From Rhodospirillales bacterium (GTDB taxonomy: Bacteria; Pseudomonadota; Alphaproteobacteria; JAREAF01), in NCBI GenBank assembly GCA_029240475.1, contig JAREAF010000248.1, positions 1-5,540 on the forward strand: a DNA stretch of 5,540 nucleotides. Reading direction: 5' to 3'. Below, in pieces: positions 1-5,389 of the stretch. Each line of letters starts with the position of its first letter. Positions within the stretch are counted from its first letter, which is position 1. The notes below the pieces were generated by a model. The model searched no databases and was not told the origin of the DNA. It saw only the letters and a list, made by a program, of their open reading frames with translations. Position numbers and translations under genes: made by a program.

Positions 1-847
1 CAGGCTTGGCGCTGTCGTCGCTGTACCGGAGCAGCGCCGCGCCGCCGGGCTGCCGGGCCACCTCCTCGCCCTCGCGCGGGCGCTGACCGGGAGGCGGGCA
101 GCCGGCCGCCTCCCACAGATCGTATGTCGAGTTGCGGATGACCCGGTGCGGCGCGCGCGGCCAGTCCAGATCGAACAGCTCGGTATGGACGGTGTCCGTC
201 TCGCGCGCGGCAAGCAGGAACCGCTTGTACTCCTCGGCCACATCGGCTTCCGGCGTGGCGAGGAAGCGCGTGCCGATCCAGGCGCCCGAAGCGCCGAGGG
301 CGAGCGCCGCCGCGATGCCGCGGCCGTCGGCGATGCCCCCCGCTGCGATCACCGGCAGGGGCGCCACGGCATCCACCACAGCCGGCACCAGCACCAGCGT
401 GCCGATCTTGCCCCAGACATGCCCGCCCGCCTCCACGCCCTGCGCGACGATCACATCCGCGCCGAGCTCGGCCGCGCGCCTCGCCTCCTCTGCCGAACCG
501 ACGGTGACCATCGCCTTCGCGCCGGCGCGGCGGACGGTCGGCAGATAGGGCGCCGGATCGCCCCAGAACAGCGAGATCGCGGGCGCGCCCTCCTCCAGCG
601 CGATCGCGAGCCGCTCATGCTGGTCCCATTGCAGGCAGAGATTGACGGCGAAGGGCGCGCGCGTCCTCGAGCGAAACGCGCGCAAGGTGGCGCGCAGCTG
701 CTCGGGCCGGTCCCAGGATGCGCCGAACATCCCGAAGCCTCCCGCCTCCGCCACCGCGACCGCGAGCCGGAGGGAGACCGCGCCGCCCATGGGCGCGAGA
801 AGGATCGGATGCTCGACGCCAAACAGCTCCGTGAAGGAGGTGCGCAT
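1..847 (-). CDS. Nitronate monooxygenase family FMN protein (3' end beyond window)
   Basis: This is the first 282 codons of an FMN-dependent TIM-barrel flavoprotein of the nitronate monooxygenase (2-nitropropane dioxygenase-like) family. Members oxidise alkyl nitronates to an aldehyde or ketone plus nitrite in the cytoplasm, although many have unknown physiological substrates. The N-terminus (GVEHPILLAPMGG, residues 10-22) is the usual first barrel strand. VEAGGH at 138-143 carries the histidine that is the catalytic base in class I enzymes. VIAAGGIADGRG at 166-177 and ALGASGAWIGTRFLATPEA at 183-201 form the FMN phosphate-binding part. The frame is open to the window edge, so the C-terminus is missing. 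The ATG at 847 is chosen because the family homology begins right after it. A weak GGGG stretch lies about 9 bases upstream; an earlier ATG at 861 is out of frame. The gene begins 28 bases after the T-run of the terminator behind fae, so it either has a very short leader or relies on read-through. Family assignment is firm; substrate is unknown. Confidence 0.9.
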   Translation of the reverse strand, partial: MRTSFTELFGVEHPILLAPMGGAVSLRLAVAVAEAGGFGMFGASWDRPEQLRATLRAFRSRTRAPFAVNLCLQWDQHERLAIALEEGAPAISLFWGDPAPYLPTVRRAGAKAMVTVGSAEEARRAAELGADVIVAQGVEAGGHVWGKIGTLVLVPAVVDAVAPLPVIAAGGIADGRGIAAALALGASGAWIGTRFLATPEADVAEEYKRFLLAARETDTVHTELFDLDWPRAPHRVIRNSTYDLWEAAGCPPPGQRPREGEEVARQPGGAALLRYSDDSAKP

Positions 848-875
848 GGCTCATGCCCCATGATGGAACAGGCTC

Positions 876-911
876 AAAGAAAAAGGGCGGACCCGAAATC
901 CGGGCCCGCCC
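876..911 (-). terminator. Rho-independent terminator behind fae
   Basis: On the minus strand an 11-bp GC-rich stem (901-911 paired with 885-895, one A-C mismatch) closes a 5-base loop at 896-900. It is followed at once by the T-run TTTTTCTTT (884-876). It begins 26 bases after the fae stop codon. This is a textbook intrinsic terminator and probably ends the main transcript of the cluster. It lies only 28 bases before the start of the flavoprotein gene, so that gene is probably expressed separately or at a lower level by read-through. Confidence 0.9.
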
Positions 912-937
912 CCTCTTCCCCCGTGCTGAAGACGGGG

Positions 938-1447
938 TCAGGCCGCCGCGAACGGATGCTTGACCGTGTTGCGCTTCTCCAGGGTCTCCTTGGCCTTCGG
1001 CTCGCCTTTGACGGCGCGCTGGATCGCCTGCTTGGTGGCTTCGTAATTGTACTGCTGGATCTTCTTGTCGTCGGCCGCGTCCCAATGGATGAAGACGCCG
1101 ACGCAGATGAAGAGATCGTCCGCCTCGTTCTCAGGGATCGTCCCGTCCGCGACGCAGTCCGCCACCGCCGTCGCGACCGCACGCTGCGCGGGTCCGAACA
1201 TCTGCACCGCCTGCTTGGCGTTCTTGATGGTGACCTTGTTGAAGAGGATGGTGTTCGGCTTACAGAGCAGGTTCGGCCCGATCACCGCGAGCAGGCTGGT
1301 GAAGCCGTCCTTGTTGTTGGTGAGCGCATTGCAGAAGGCATTCTCCGCGGCGCTGCCGCGGGGACCCATGATCAAATCGATATGCGCGACCTCGTTGCCG
1401 TCGCCGATCAGCGATTCGCCGACGAGGGTCTTGGTGATCTTGGCCAT
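938..1447 (-). CDS. fae: Formaldehyde-activating enzyme
   Basis: Fae (169 aa, the usual length of the stand-alone enzyme) speeds the condensation of formaldehyde with (dephospho-)tetrahydromethanopterin to methylene-H4MPT. This is the entry and detoxification step for formaldehyde in methylotrophs, in the cytoplasm. The N-terminus carries the conserved GDGNEVAHIDLIMGPRG (residues 15-31) with His22, the proposed catalytic residue. GFTSLLAVIGPNLLCKPNT (48-66), QMFGPAQ (82-88), GVFIHWDAADD (117-127) and a C-terminal HPFAA follow, as in Methylobacterium extorquens Fae recalled from memory. The start is ATG 1447 rather than the in-frame TTG two codons earlier. It gives the standard MAKIT N-terminus and sits 6 bases after a good AGGGAGAG ribosome site. 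The gene lies 71 bases behind the CitG-like gene and is closed by a strong terminator. Pairing with mch supports a role in formaldehyde oxidation rather than that of a distant Fae paralogue. Confidence 0.97.
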   Translation of the reverse strand: MAKITKTLVGESLIGDGNEVAHIDLIMGPRGSAAENAFCNALTNNKDGFTSLLAVIGPNLLCKPNTILFNKVTIKNAKQAVQMFGPAQRAVATAVADCVADGTIPENEADDLFICVGVFIHWDAADDKKIQQYNYEATKQAIQRAVKGEPKAKETLEKRNTVKHPFAAA

Positions 1448-1453
1448 TCTCAA

Positions 1454-1461
1454 CTCTCCCT
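1454..1461 (-). promoter_or_regulatory. Ribosome binding site of fae
   Basis: AGGGAGAG on the minus strand lies 6 bases upstream of ATG 1447. It favours that start over the in-frame TTG at 1453, which would overlap the site almost directly. Confidence 0.75.
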
Positions 1462-1476
1462 GAACAATGCTGTGAG

Positions 1477-1502
1477 CGGGGCATCGAGGCGGGCGTGCCC
1501 CG
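1477..1502 (-). other. Small hairpin in the orf7-fae gap
   Basis: A perfect 7-bp inverted repeat (CGGGGCA / TGCCCCG, 1477-1483 with 1496-1502) with a 12-base loop lies between the CitG-like stop and the fae ribosome site. There is no T-run after it, so it is not a typical terminator. It could protect or process the fae part of the message, letting fae be made in greater amount than the genes before it. The stem is visible in the sequence; the role is inferred. Confidence 0.35.
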
Positions 1503-1518
1503 GCCTGTGCGTCTCAAT

Positions 1519-2424
1519 TTAACCCCTGACCTGCGCCCGTTCCGGTCCGGAATGAGGAGGTAGGCCGATCATATCGTCCAGCCTGCGGGCCAGCAAGCAA
1601 GCAACGGTCAGGTCGGCGCTGGTGCCTGGATTGAGATTGCGCGATTTCAGCTTGGAATCGAATGCCAGCAGCCGCCGGCGGCGCTCGACCCAGGGTCCAT
1701 GCCAGAGCCACTCCCGGTCGAGGAGGTCGGCCTCGCCGCGCACGGCCTCGGCGGTGGCGGCGCCGTATTTGCGCTGGATGTGGCTGTCCGCGAAGGCGGC
1801 CATGAAGCGCAGATGCACCGCCGCGACCGCCTCGTCGGCGACGATGCCCACGGCCAGCGCCTCGCGCAGGCGCGGCACGCCGATCTCGAAGATGTCCGCA
1901 AAGCCGGTGACATATTGGCGGGCGATGCGGTCGCGCTCGGCCGCGAGCGCCATCGCCTGCTTGAGGGTCACGGTCGGCGGGGCGGAGACGTCCTCCGCCG
2001 GGCTGCGCCCGAGCCCGCCGGGTGCAGCGAGCCGGATCGCCGCATAGGCGGCTTCGGCATCGCTGCGGTCGAGGGCCTCGAGCACCGCGAGGACCCGATC
2101 TCGAAGCGAGCCGCGCTCGGGCCGCCAGGCGGCGGCGATCAGCGGCGCGGCCAGGAGCACGATCCCGAGATTGGTGTTGAGCCCCACCGCCGCGCGCGTC
2201 GCCTCGACGGCTTTGAGGATGCGCTGCCCGACCCTGAGGCCCGGGGCGGCGATGACCGGGGCGGCCGCGCGCGCGCTCGCCTCGAACTCGGCCATGGTCA
2301 TGCCGTGCCCCTCGGCGAAAATGTGAACATTGCCGGGCTTGAGCGCGCGCAGCTCGGCCAGGCACGCCTCGCGGAAAGCCTCGGCGATGCGGCCCGCCTC
2401 CGCAGGCTCGGGCGGCGCGGTCAT
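1519..2424 (-). CDS. CitG-like (triphosphoribosyl-dephospho-CoA synthase family) protein, methylotrophy 'orf7'
   Basis: A 301-aa cytoplasmic protein of the CitG/MdcB family. Classical members join ATP and dephospho-CoA to make the prosthetic-group precursor of citrate lyase or malonate decarboxylase. Family motifs are seen in order: LKPGNVH (28-34), GLNTNLGIVLLAAPL (81-95) and LNPGTSADLTVACLL (264-278). No citrate lyase or malonate decarboxylase gene is nearby. Its place between the ATP-grasp gene and fae matches 'orf7' of the Methylobacterium extorquens H4MPT cluster, a gene tied to H4MPT-pathway function and probably to cofactor synthesis. I therefore infer transfer of a phosphoribosyl- or nucleotide-type group to a C1 cofactor precursor, but the substrate is not known from the sequence. 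The start is ATG 2424: the ligase stop TGA (2423-2421) overlaps it as ATGA and there is no good ribosome site, so translational coupling is likely. The open frame extends upstream to 2661, but that part is antisense-like filler inside the ligase gene. Confidence 0.88.
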   Translation of the reverse strand: MTAPPEPAEAGRIAEAFREACLAELRALKPGNVHIFAEGHGMTMAEFEASARAAAPVIAAPGLRVGQRILKAVEATRAAVGLNTNLGIVLLAAPLIAAAWRPERGSLRDRVLAVLEALDRSDAEAAYAAIRLAAPGGLGRSPAEDVSAPPTVTLKQAMALAAERDRIARQYVTGFADIFEIGVPRLREALAVGIVADEAVAAVHLRFMAAFADSHIQRKYGAATAEAVRGEADLLDREWLWHGPWVERRRRLLAFDSKLKSRNLNPGTSADLTVACLLARRLDDMIGLPPHSGPERAQVRG

Positions 2425-3386
2425 GAGACCGGCGCCGCGCGCCGGGCCAGCGCCAGCGCGTCGGCGGCGAGGATGGGCGCGATCGGGAACGGGGTCACGG
2501 ACTGCAGCCCCTTCCAGGCGGGCATCGAGTTCACCTCGAGGATGCGCCAGTCCCCATCCGGGCCGCGGATGAGGTCCACGCCCGCATGATATGCGCCCAC
2601 CGCCCCCGCGGCGGCAATGGCGAGCTCGGCGACGCGGCCCTCGGCCGGGATGCCGACGCAACGCGCGCCCTGATGCACGTTGGTGATCCAGCCCTCATGC
2701 TCGCGCAGCATCGCCGCGACCGCGCGGCCGGCGCTCACCAGCACGCGGCAGTCGCGGAAGGTCGCCTCGGCGGGCGGCACGAAGCGCTGCAGGTACCAGA
2801 TGCCGTCCACCGCCTCGGGCTCGGGGACCGCCGCCGGATCGGAGAGCCGCAAGAGGCCCCGGCCTTGCGCGCCGAACAGCGGCTTCAGCACCAGCTCGTG
2901 CCCGTGCGCGGCTTCGGAGGCGACGAGGGCTGCCGCGGCCTCGCGGCTCTGCACGCACCAGGCGGGCGGCGTCGGCAGGCCGGCCAGGGCGAGGCGCAAG
3001 CTGGTCTGCGCCTTGTCGACGCAGCGCTCGATCGCCGGCGCGGAATTGACGACGGCTGAGCCCGCGGCCTCCAGCCCATGCAGGATGCCGAGCCGCAGCG
3101 TCACCTCCTCGAAGCTGCCTGCGGCGATGGTCTTGACGAAAGCGAGGTCCGGAGGGGCCGCACAGGGCTCCGGCAGGAGGAAGCGCGCGCCCTCCTCCAT
3201 CATGCGAAGGCCGCAGCGGCGCAGCGATACCGCCGCGGCCTCGGCGCCCGCGGCAGCGAAGCCATCGGTGAGCGCGCGCACATGCCAGTCGGCTTGGTCG
3301 GCGAAGATGAGGATGCGGAGCGATTTGGCGTGCTCGCTGATGTCCCCTCCTCCCTTGCGAGCCCTTTGCGGAATGGGTGGTCTCAT
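2421..3386 (-). CDS. ATP-grasp ligase, methylotrophy 'orf5' (RimK/glutathione-synthetase-like)
   Basis: An ATP-grasp protein of 321 aa from ATG 3386. Such enzymes activate a carboxylate as acyl phosphate and join it to an amine. The N-terminal domain starts at RILIFADQADWHVRAL (24-39). DKAQTSLRLALAGLPTP (124-140) leads into the ATP-grasp core. ELVLKPLFGAQGRGL (164-178) holds the ATP-binding lysine and glycine loop. YLQRFV (198-203) precedes DCRVLV (212-217) and WITNVHQGA (233-241). GVDLI (269-273) and RILEVNSMPAWKGLQ (281-295) supply the Asp, Glu and Asn metal ligands. It fits 'orf5' of the Methylobacterium H4MPT cluster. Amide-bond ligases of this type act in the synthesis of H4MPT (MptN, glutamate addition) and methanofuran (MfnD, tyramine-glutamate), so a cofactor ligase role is likely but unproven. 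The start is uncertain: ATG 3386 has no ribosome site and adds about 23 residues before the conserved core, whereas a strong site precedes an ATC codon at 3341. It overlaps the CitG-like gene by 4 bases. Confidence 0.88.
   Translation of the reverse strand: MRPPIPQRARKGGGDISEHAKSLRILIFADQADWHVRALTDGFAAAGAEAAAVSLRRCGLRMMEEGARFLLPEPCAAPPDLAFVKTIAAGSFEEVTLRLGILHGLEAAGSAVVNSAPAIERCVDKAQTSLRLALAGLPTPPAWCVQSREAAAALVASEAAHGHELVLKPLFGAQGRGLLRLSDPAAVPEPEAVDGIWYLQRFVPPAEATFRDCRVLVSAGRAVAAMLREHEGWITNVHQGARCVGIPAEGRVAELAIAAAGAVGAYHAGVDLIRGPDGDWRILEVNSMPAWKGLQSVTPFPIAPILAADALALARRAAPVS
3342..3355 (-). promoter_or_regulatory. Strong ribosome-site-like tract inside the N-terminus of the ATP-grasp gene
   Basis: The minus strand reads AGGGAGGAGGGGAC, holding GGAGG 7 bases before an in-frame ATC codon (first base 3341, codon 16 of the ORF starting at 3386). 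No ATG, GTG or TTG occurs in frame between codon 1 and the conserved RILIF strand. The tract has the position and strength of a true ribosome site, so translation could begin at ATC. Alternatively it simply encodes the KGGGD stretch of a longer protein. Confidence 0.45.
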
Positions 3387-3412
3387 GCTGGGGTGCTCGC
3401 CCGAGCGTAATT

Positions 3413-3473
3413 ACCTCGCCCCGCGCCAGCGGGGAGAGGTCGGCGAGGGCGCAGCCCGAGCCGGGTGAGGGGT
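3413..3473 (+). repeat. Palindromic intergenic repeat, copy A
   Basis: A GC-rich unit with an internal stem (CCCCGC at 3419-3424 with GCGGGG at 3429-3434, flanked by further pairing CCTC/GAGG) followed by a tail ending GGGTGAGGGG. Units of this build are scattered between genes in many Hyphomicrobiales genomes (family knowledge, recalled). It is near-identical in inverted orientation to copy B (3513-3570), apart from several small indels and substitutions. Confidence 0.8.
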
Positions 3474-3512
3474 CGCCCACATTGTGAGGCGGCAGCAGTT
3501 CGCGCCCATGCT

Positions 3513-3570
3513 ACCCCTCACCCGCCTCGCTGCGCTCGGCACCCTCTCCCCGCTCCGCGGGGCGAGGGTG
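3513..3570 (-). repeat. Palindromic intergenic repeat, copy B (inverted)
   Basis: The reverse complement of this stretch aligns along its full length with copy A: both share a CTCGCCCCGCG start, GCGGGGAGAG in the middle and GGGTGAGGGGT at the end. It has its own inner stem (CCCTCTCCCCGC at 3542-3553 with GCGGGGCGAGGG at 3557-3568, one mismatch, 3-base loop). Together with copy A and the 39-base spacer (3474-3512) it forms a pair resembling the paired arrangement of REP elements. In the mch-orf5 transcript the two copies could fold into one long hairpin. No T-run follows, so it is not a standard terminator. Confidence 0.8.
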
Positions 3571-3607
3571 TGGGGGCGCGCCTCGGCGGTATCTCTAACT
3601 CTGACAC

Positions 3608-4591
3608 TCACACCCGCTCATGCCCGAAGGAGCGGTCGAGCATCGCCTCGTCCAGCCGGCCGGCGGAAAAGCTGCGGCCCGTCCCGAGCGCGGTCACCGT
3701 CACCTCGGCCGGGCTGAAGAGCAGGGAATCGATCTTGTAGAAATCGCCGTCATAGGCATCGAACACCTCGCGGAACGGGCGGCCATAGTCGCGCGAGGCG
3801 GAGCTGGGCAGCCGGCGCGCGAGCTCGGCCGCCTTTTCCTCCTCGCCGCGCACGAAGAGATGCACGCGCCCGCCATAGAGAATGGCGTCGTTGGTGCGGC
3901 CCATGGCGGTGCGGAAGGAGGGCGAGGGCGGCGGCAGCGGCGCCGAGCCGACCCCGTCCGCCACGTCCTCCAGATCGAAGCCGAGCGCATGCGCCTTGTG
4001 CAGCGCGACCTCGAGCACGCGCGCGACGATCTGGACCGTGCCGGCGAGGCTCTGCGTGGGCGTGCAGATGACGGTCAGCCGGTCATGGGCGATGTCGCAG
4101 GCTTCGGCCATCTTGTCGAGCACGAGCGGCGGCGGCAGGCTGCCGACCTCCAGCACGAAGCAGGCGTCACTCGCCTTGTCGGCATAGTCCAATTCCTTGA
4201 ACAGCTCCTCGCGGCGGGCGAGCGCGCGGCCCGGGCCGGAGGCGAGCGCGTGGAACTTGCTCCCCTCCCCGCCCGAAAGGCCCCAGCCGGCATATTGGCT
4301 GCCGAGACAGGCCAGCACCGGATGGGTGGCGGAGACCGAGACCAGCGTCGGCCAATGCGCAAAGCCGCCGCCGCCGCCGGCGAGCGTCACGCGCCCGAGG
4401 CCGCCCATGCAGATCTCGGCGATGCGGCGCCCGGCCTCCAGCCCGCCCGGCGCGGAGATGCCGGCATCGACCAGCACCGCGCGCGACGGCGCGCGCTCCA
4501 CCGCGACGCCAAGCGCGGCGGCGTCGGCGACGAGCGCCTCCACCAGCGGCCGCGACCGCTCGCCGATGCTGGGCCAGTCCGTTCGGGGCAT
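3608..4591 (-). CDS. mch: Methenyltetrahydromethanopterin cyclohydrolase
   Basis: Mch (327 aa, near the usual length) hydrolyses 5,10-methenyl-H4MPT to 5-formyl-H4MPT in the cytoplasm. This is the middle step of H4MPT-linked formaldehyde oxidation to formate. The family sequence runs end to end: AGRRIAEICMGGLGRVTLA (53-71), HPVLACLGSQYAGWGLS (90-106), LASGPGRALA (116-125), PTQSLAGTVQIVARVLEVA (178-196), HKAHALGFDLEDV (198-210), MGRTNDAILYGGRVHLFV (230-247) and DFYKIDSLLFSPAEVTVT (283-300). The start at ATG 4591 is supported by GGGAGGAG (4608-4601) 9 bases upstream. It is the first recognised gene of the cluster. In Methylobacterium extorquens a methylene-H4MPT dehydrogenase gene (mtdB) lies close to mch; none is visible here. 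The gene is separated from orf5 by 221 bases holding the repeat pair. A GCC repeat codes for a five-glycine run at residues 72-76 where Methylobacterium Mch, from memory, has a different short loop. Confidence 0.97.
   Translation of the reverse strand: MPRTDWPSIGERSRPLVEALVADAAALGVAVERAPSRAVLVDAGISAPGGLEAGRRIAEICMGGLGRVTLAGGGGGFAHWPTLVSVSATHPVLACLGSQYAGWGLSGGEGSKFHALASGPGRALARREELFKELDYADKASDACFVLEVGSLPPPLVLDKMAEACDIAHDRLTVICTPTQSLAGTVQIVARVLEVALHKAHALGFDLEDVADGVGSAPLPPPSPSFRTAMGRTNDAILYGGRVHLFVRGEEEKAAELARRLPSSASRDYGRPFREVFDAYDGDFYKIDSLLFSPAEVTVTALGTGRSFSAGRLDEAMLDRSFGHERV
4364..4380. repeat. Short GCC trinucleotide repeat inside mch
   Basis: Five GCC units in a row on the plus strand encode the Gly run at Mch residues 72-76 on the minus strand. 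The run lies in a loop between two conserved blocks. Confidence 0.7.
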
Positions 4592-4860
4592 GCGCAGCTA
4601 CTCCTCCCGAAGGGGGCGCAAAGTATGCCACGGATCACGGCGGGGAAAAGGGGAGGAGGGTTGCGGCGGCCACAATGCGCCGTGGGGGATGCGGTGTGAG
4701 CGGCGGGCAGCTTGCGGCCGATCACCTGGCCGAGGTGCCCGAACGCGCTCGCCTGCCGGCGCTTGGTTAGTCTACGGGCGATTGCACGGTCGTCGAGCAA
4801 GCTCACTTCAAGCCGAACGGCTCGATGCCTGATGAGTATCGCCGGCTTTCCCCGCATCGA
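4592..4860 (-). other. Region upstream of mch (leader/promoter expected), no convincing gene
   Basis: The 269 bases before mch hold its ribosome site (GGGAGGAG, 4608-4601) and should hold its leader and promoter, but I see no convincing -35/-10 pair. A minus-strand frame runs from 4857 through here into the start of mch; its part before about 4740 is mildly protein-like but it has no ribosome site and no recognisable family, so I do not call it a gene. The stretch keeps the high GC of the operon up to about 4860, where composition changes. Confidence 0.4.
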
Positions 4861-4906
4861 GCCGCGGCACCGATACTCTTAACTTGACTTCACCTCCGGT
4901 CTGCAG

Positions 4907-5389
4907 CTACTCGGCTAGAGATTCTGCTCTCGTTTGGGAGATTATGGTCGAGAGTTTCTTGAGCTGAATAAGTTGACGCTGGCACATATCCGGTTCGATG
5001 GGGCGTGTCCGAGGTTGCTTGAGTACCTGGAAAATCTCAGCACGGTTATTTTGTAGTTCTTTGATACAAAGTTGGGGGACGGCCCGCCTCTCCGGACTGC
5101 AAGCTCACGCTCCTCAACGCAGAGTTCCATCATCCGGCTCTCGATCGCAATCAGCGTTCCTTGCCACTCCTGAGCCGATCACATTCAAAAGGAGCATGAG
5201 CTGTCGCGTTGTGGAGTCCAGCTCGCGCCATATTCCCGATGCCCCCGCGCGATTGGAGGCGCCCATGGTTCGCGCGCGGTCGTTCTCCTTCTCCATTTTT
5301 TGACGGATAGCCGCAGACGCAAATACTGCCGGGAGCACGAGTGCCACACGGGCACCTCCATGAAGACGGGCCACCCGACACATCAGCAT
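4907..5389 (-). pseudogene. Possible frame-broken small gene, unknown function
   Basis: This is a tentative reading. A frame from ATG 5389 codes for 91 residues, including RQKMEKENDRART and IWRELDSTTRQLMLLLNVIG, then stops at 5114 and again at 5105. From the second stop the same frame is open to TAG 4907 and reads as a helix-rich, plausible protein tail (KELQNNRAEIFQVLKQ, then MCQRQLIQLKKLSTI). Across the two stops a different minus-strand frame is open and also protein-like (GTLIAIESRMMELCVEEREL, about 5160-5100). Two compensating one-base shifts, near 5170 and near 5090, would therefore join everything into one ORF of about 160 codons. No family is recognised. The complementary strand also gives leucine-rich, protein-like text over part of the stretch (about 4936-5052), so strand and coding status stay uncertain. 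Base composition is less GC-rich than the operon, in line with an acquired or decaying segment. Confidence 0.3.

Noticed and set aside
146..1522. Long plus-strand open frame of 458 codons over the flavoprotein and fae genes
   Set aside because: It is antisense to two recognised genes, is rich in Arg and His as expected of a high-GC shadow frame, crosses a terminator and matches no family I recognise.
2425..2661. Upstream extension of the CitG-like frame
   Set aside because: It overlaps the conserved end of the ATP-grasp gene, is arginine-rich low-complexity text, and the family homology begins only after ATG 2424.
3411..3611. Minus-strand 66-codon frame between mch and orf5
   Set aside because: It is made almost wholly of the two palindromic repeat copies; translated repeat sequence, with no ribosome site.
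3620..4699. Plus-strand open frame of 359 codons opposite mch
   Set aside because: It is antisense to a fully conserved mch and has typical high-GC shadow composition.
4594..4912. Ten-base direct repeat GCAGCTACTC at 4594-4603 and 4903-4912
   Set aside because: Too short and isolated; no matching element ends or insertion-sequence genes between the copies, so chance is the likelier cause.
4883..4990. TTGAC-like hexamers on the plus strand (near 4884 and 4973) as promoters
   Set aside because: No convincing -10 at proper spacing and no plus-strand gene to serve.
4919..5055. Plus-strand leucine-rich frame (REFLELNKLTLAHIRF...) resembling a leucine-rich repeat
   Set aside because: Only about 45 codons, with a TTG as the likeliest start; leucine-rich text is expected opposite a strand rich in Glu, Lys and Gln codons, so it cannot be told from a shadow.
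4998..5303. Plus-strand 101-codon frame in the low-GC region
   Set aside because: Serine- and arginine-rich, no ribosome site and no recognised motif; looks like the antisense of the minus-strand fragment.
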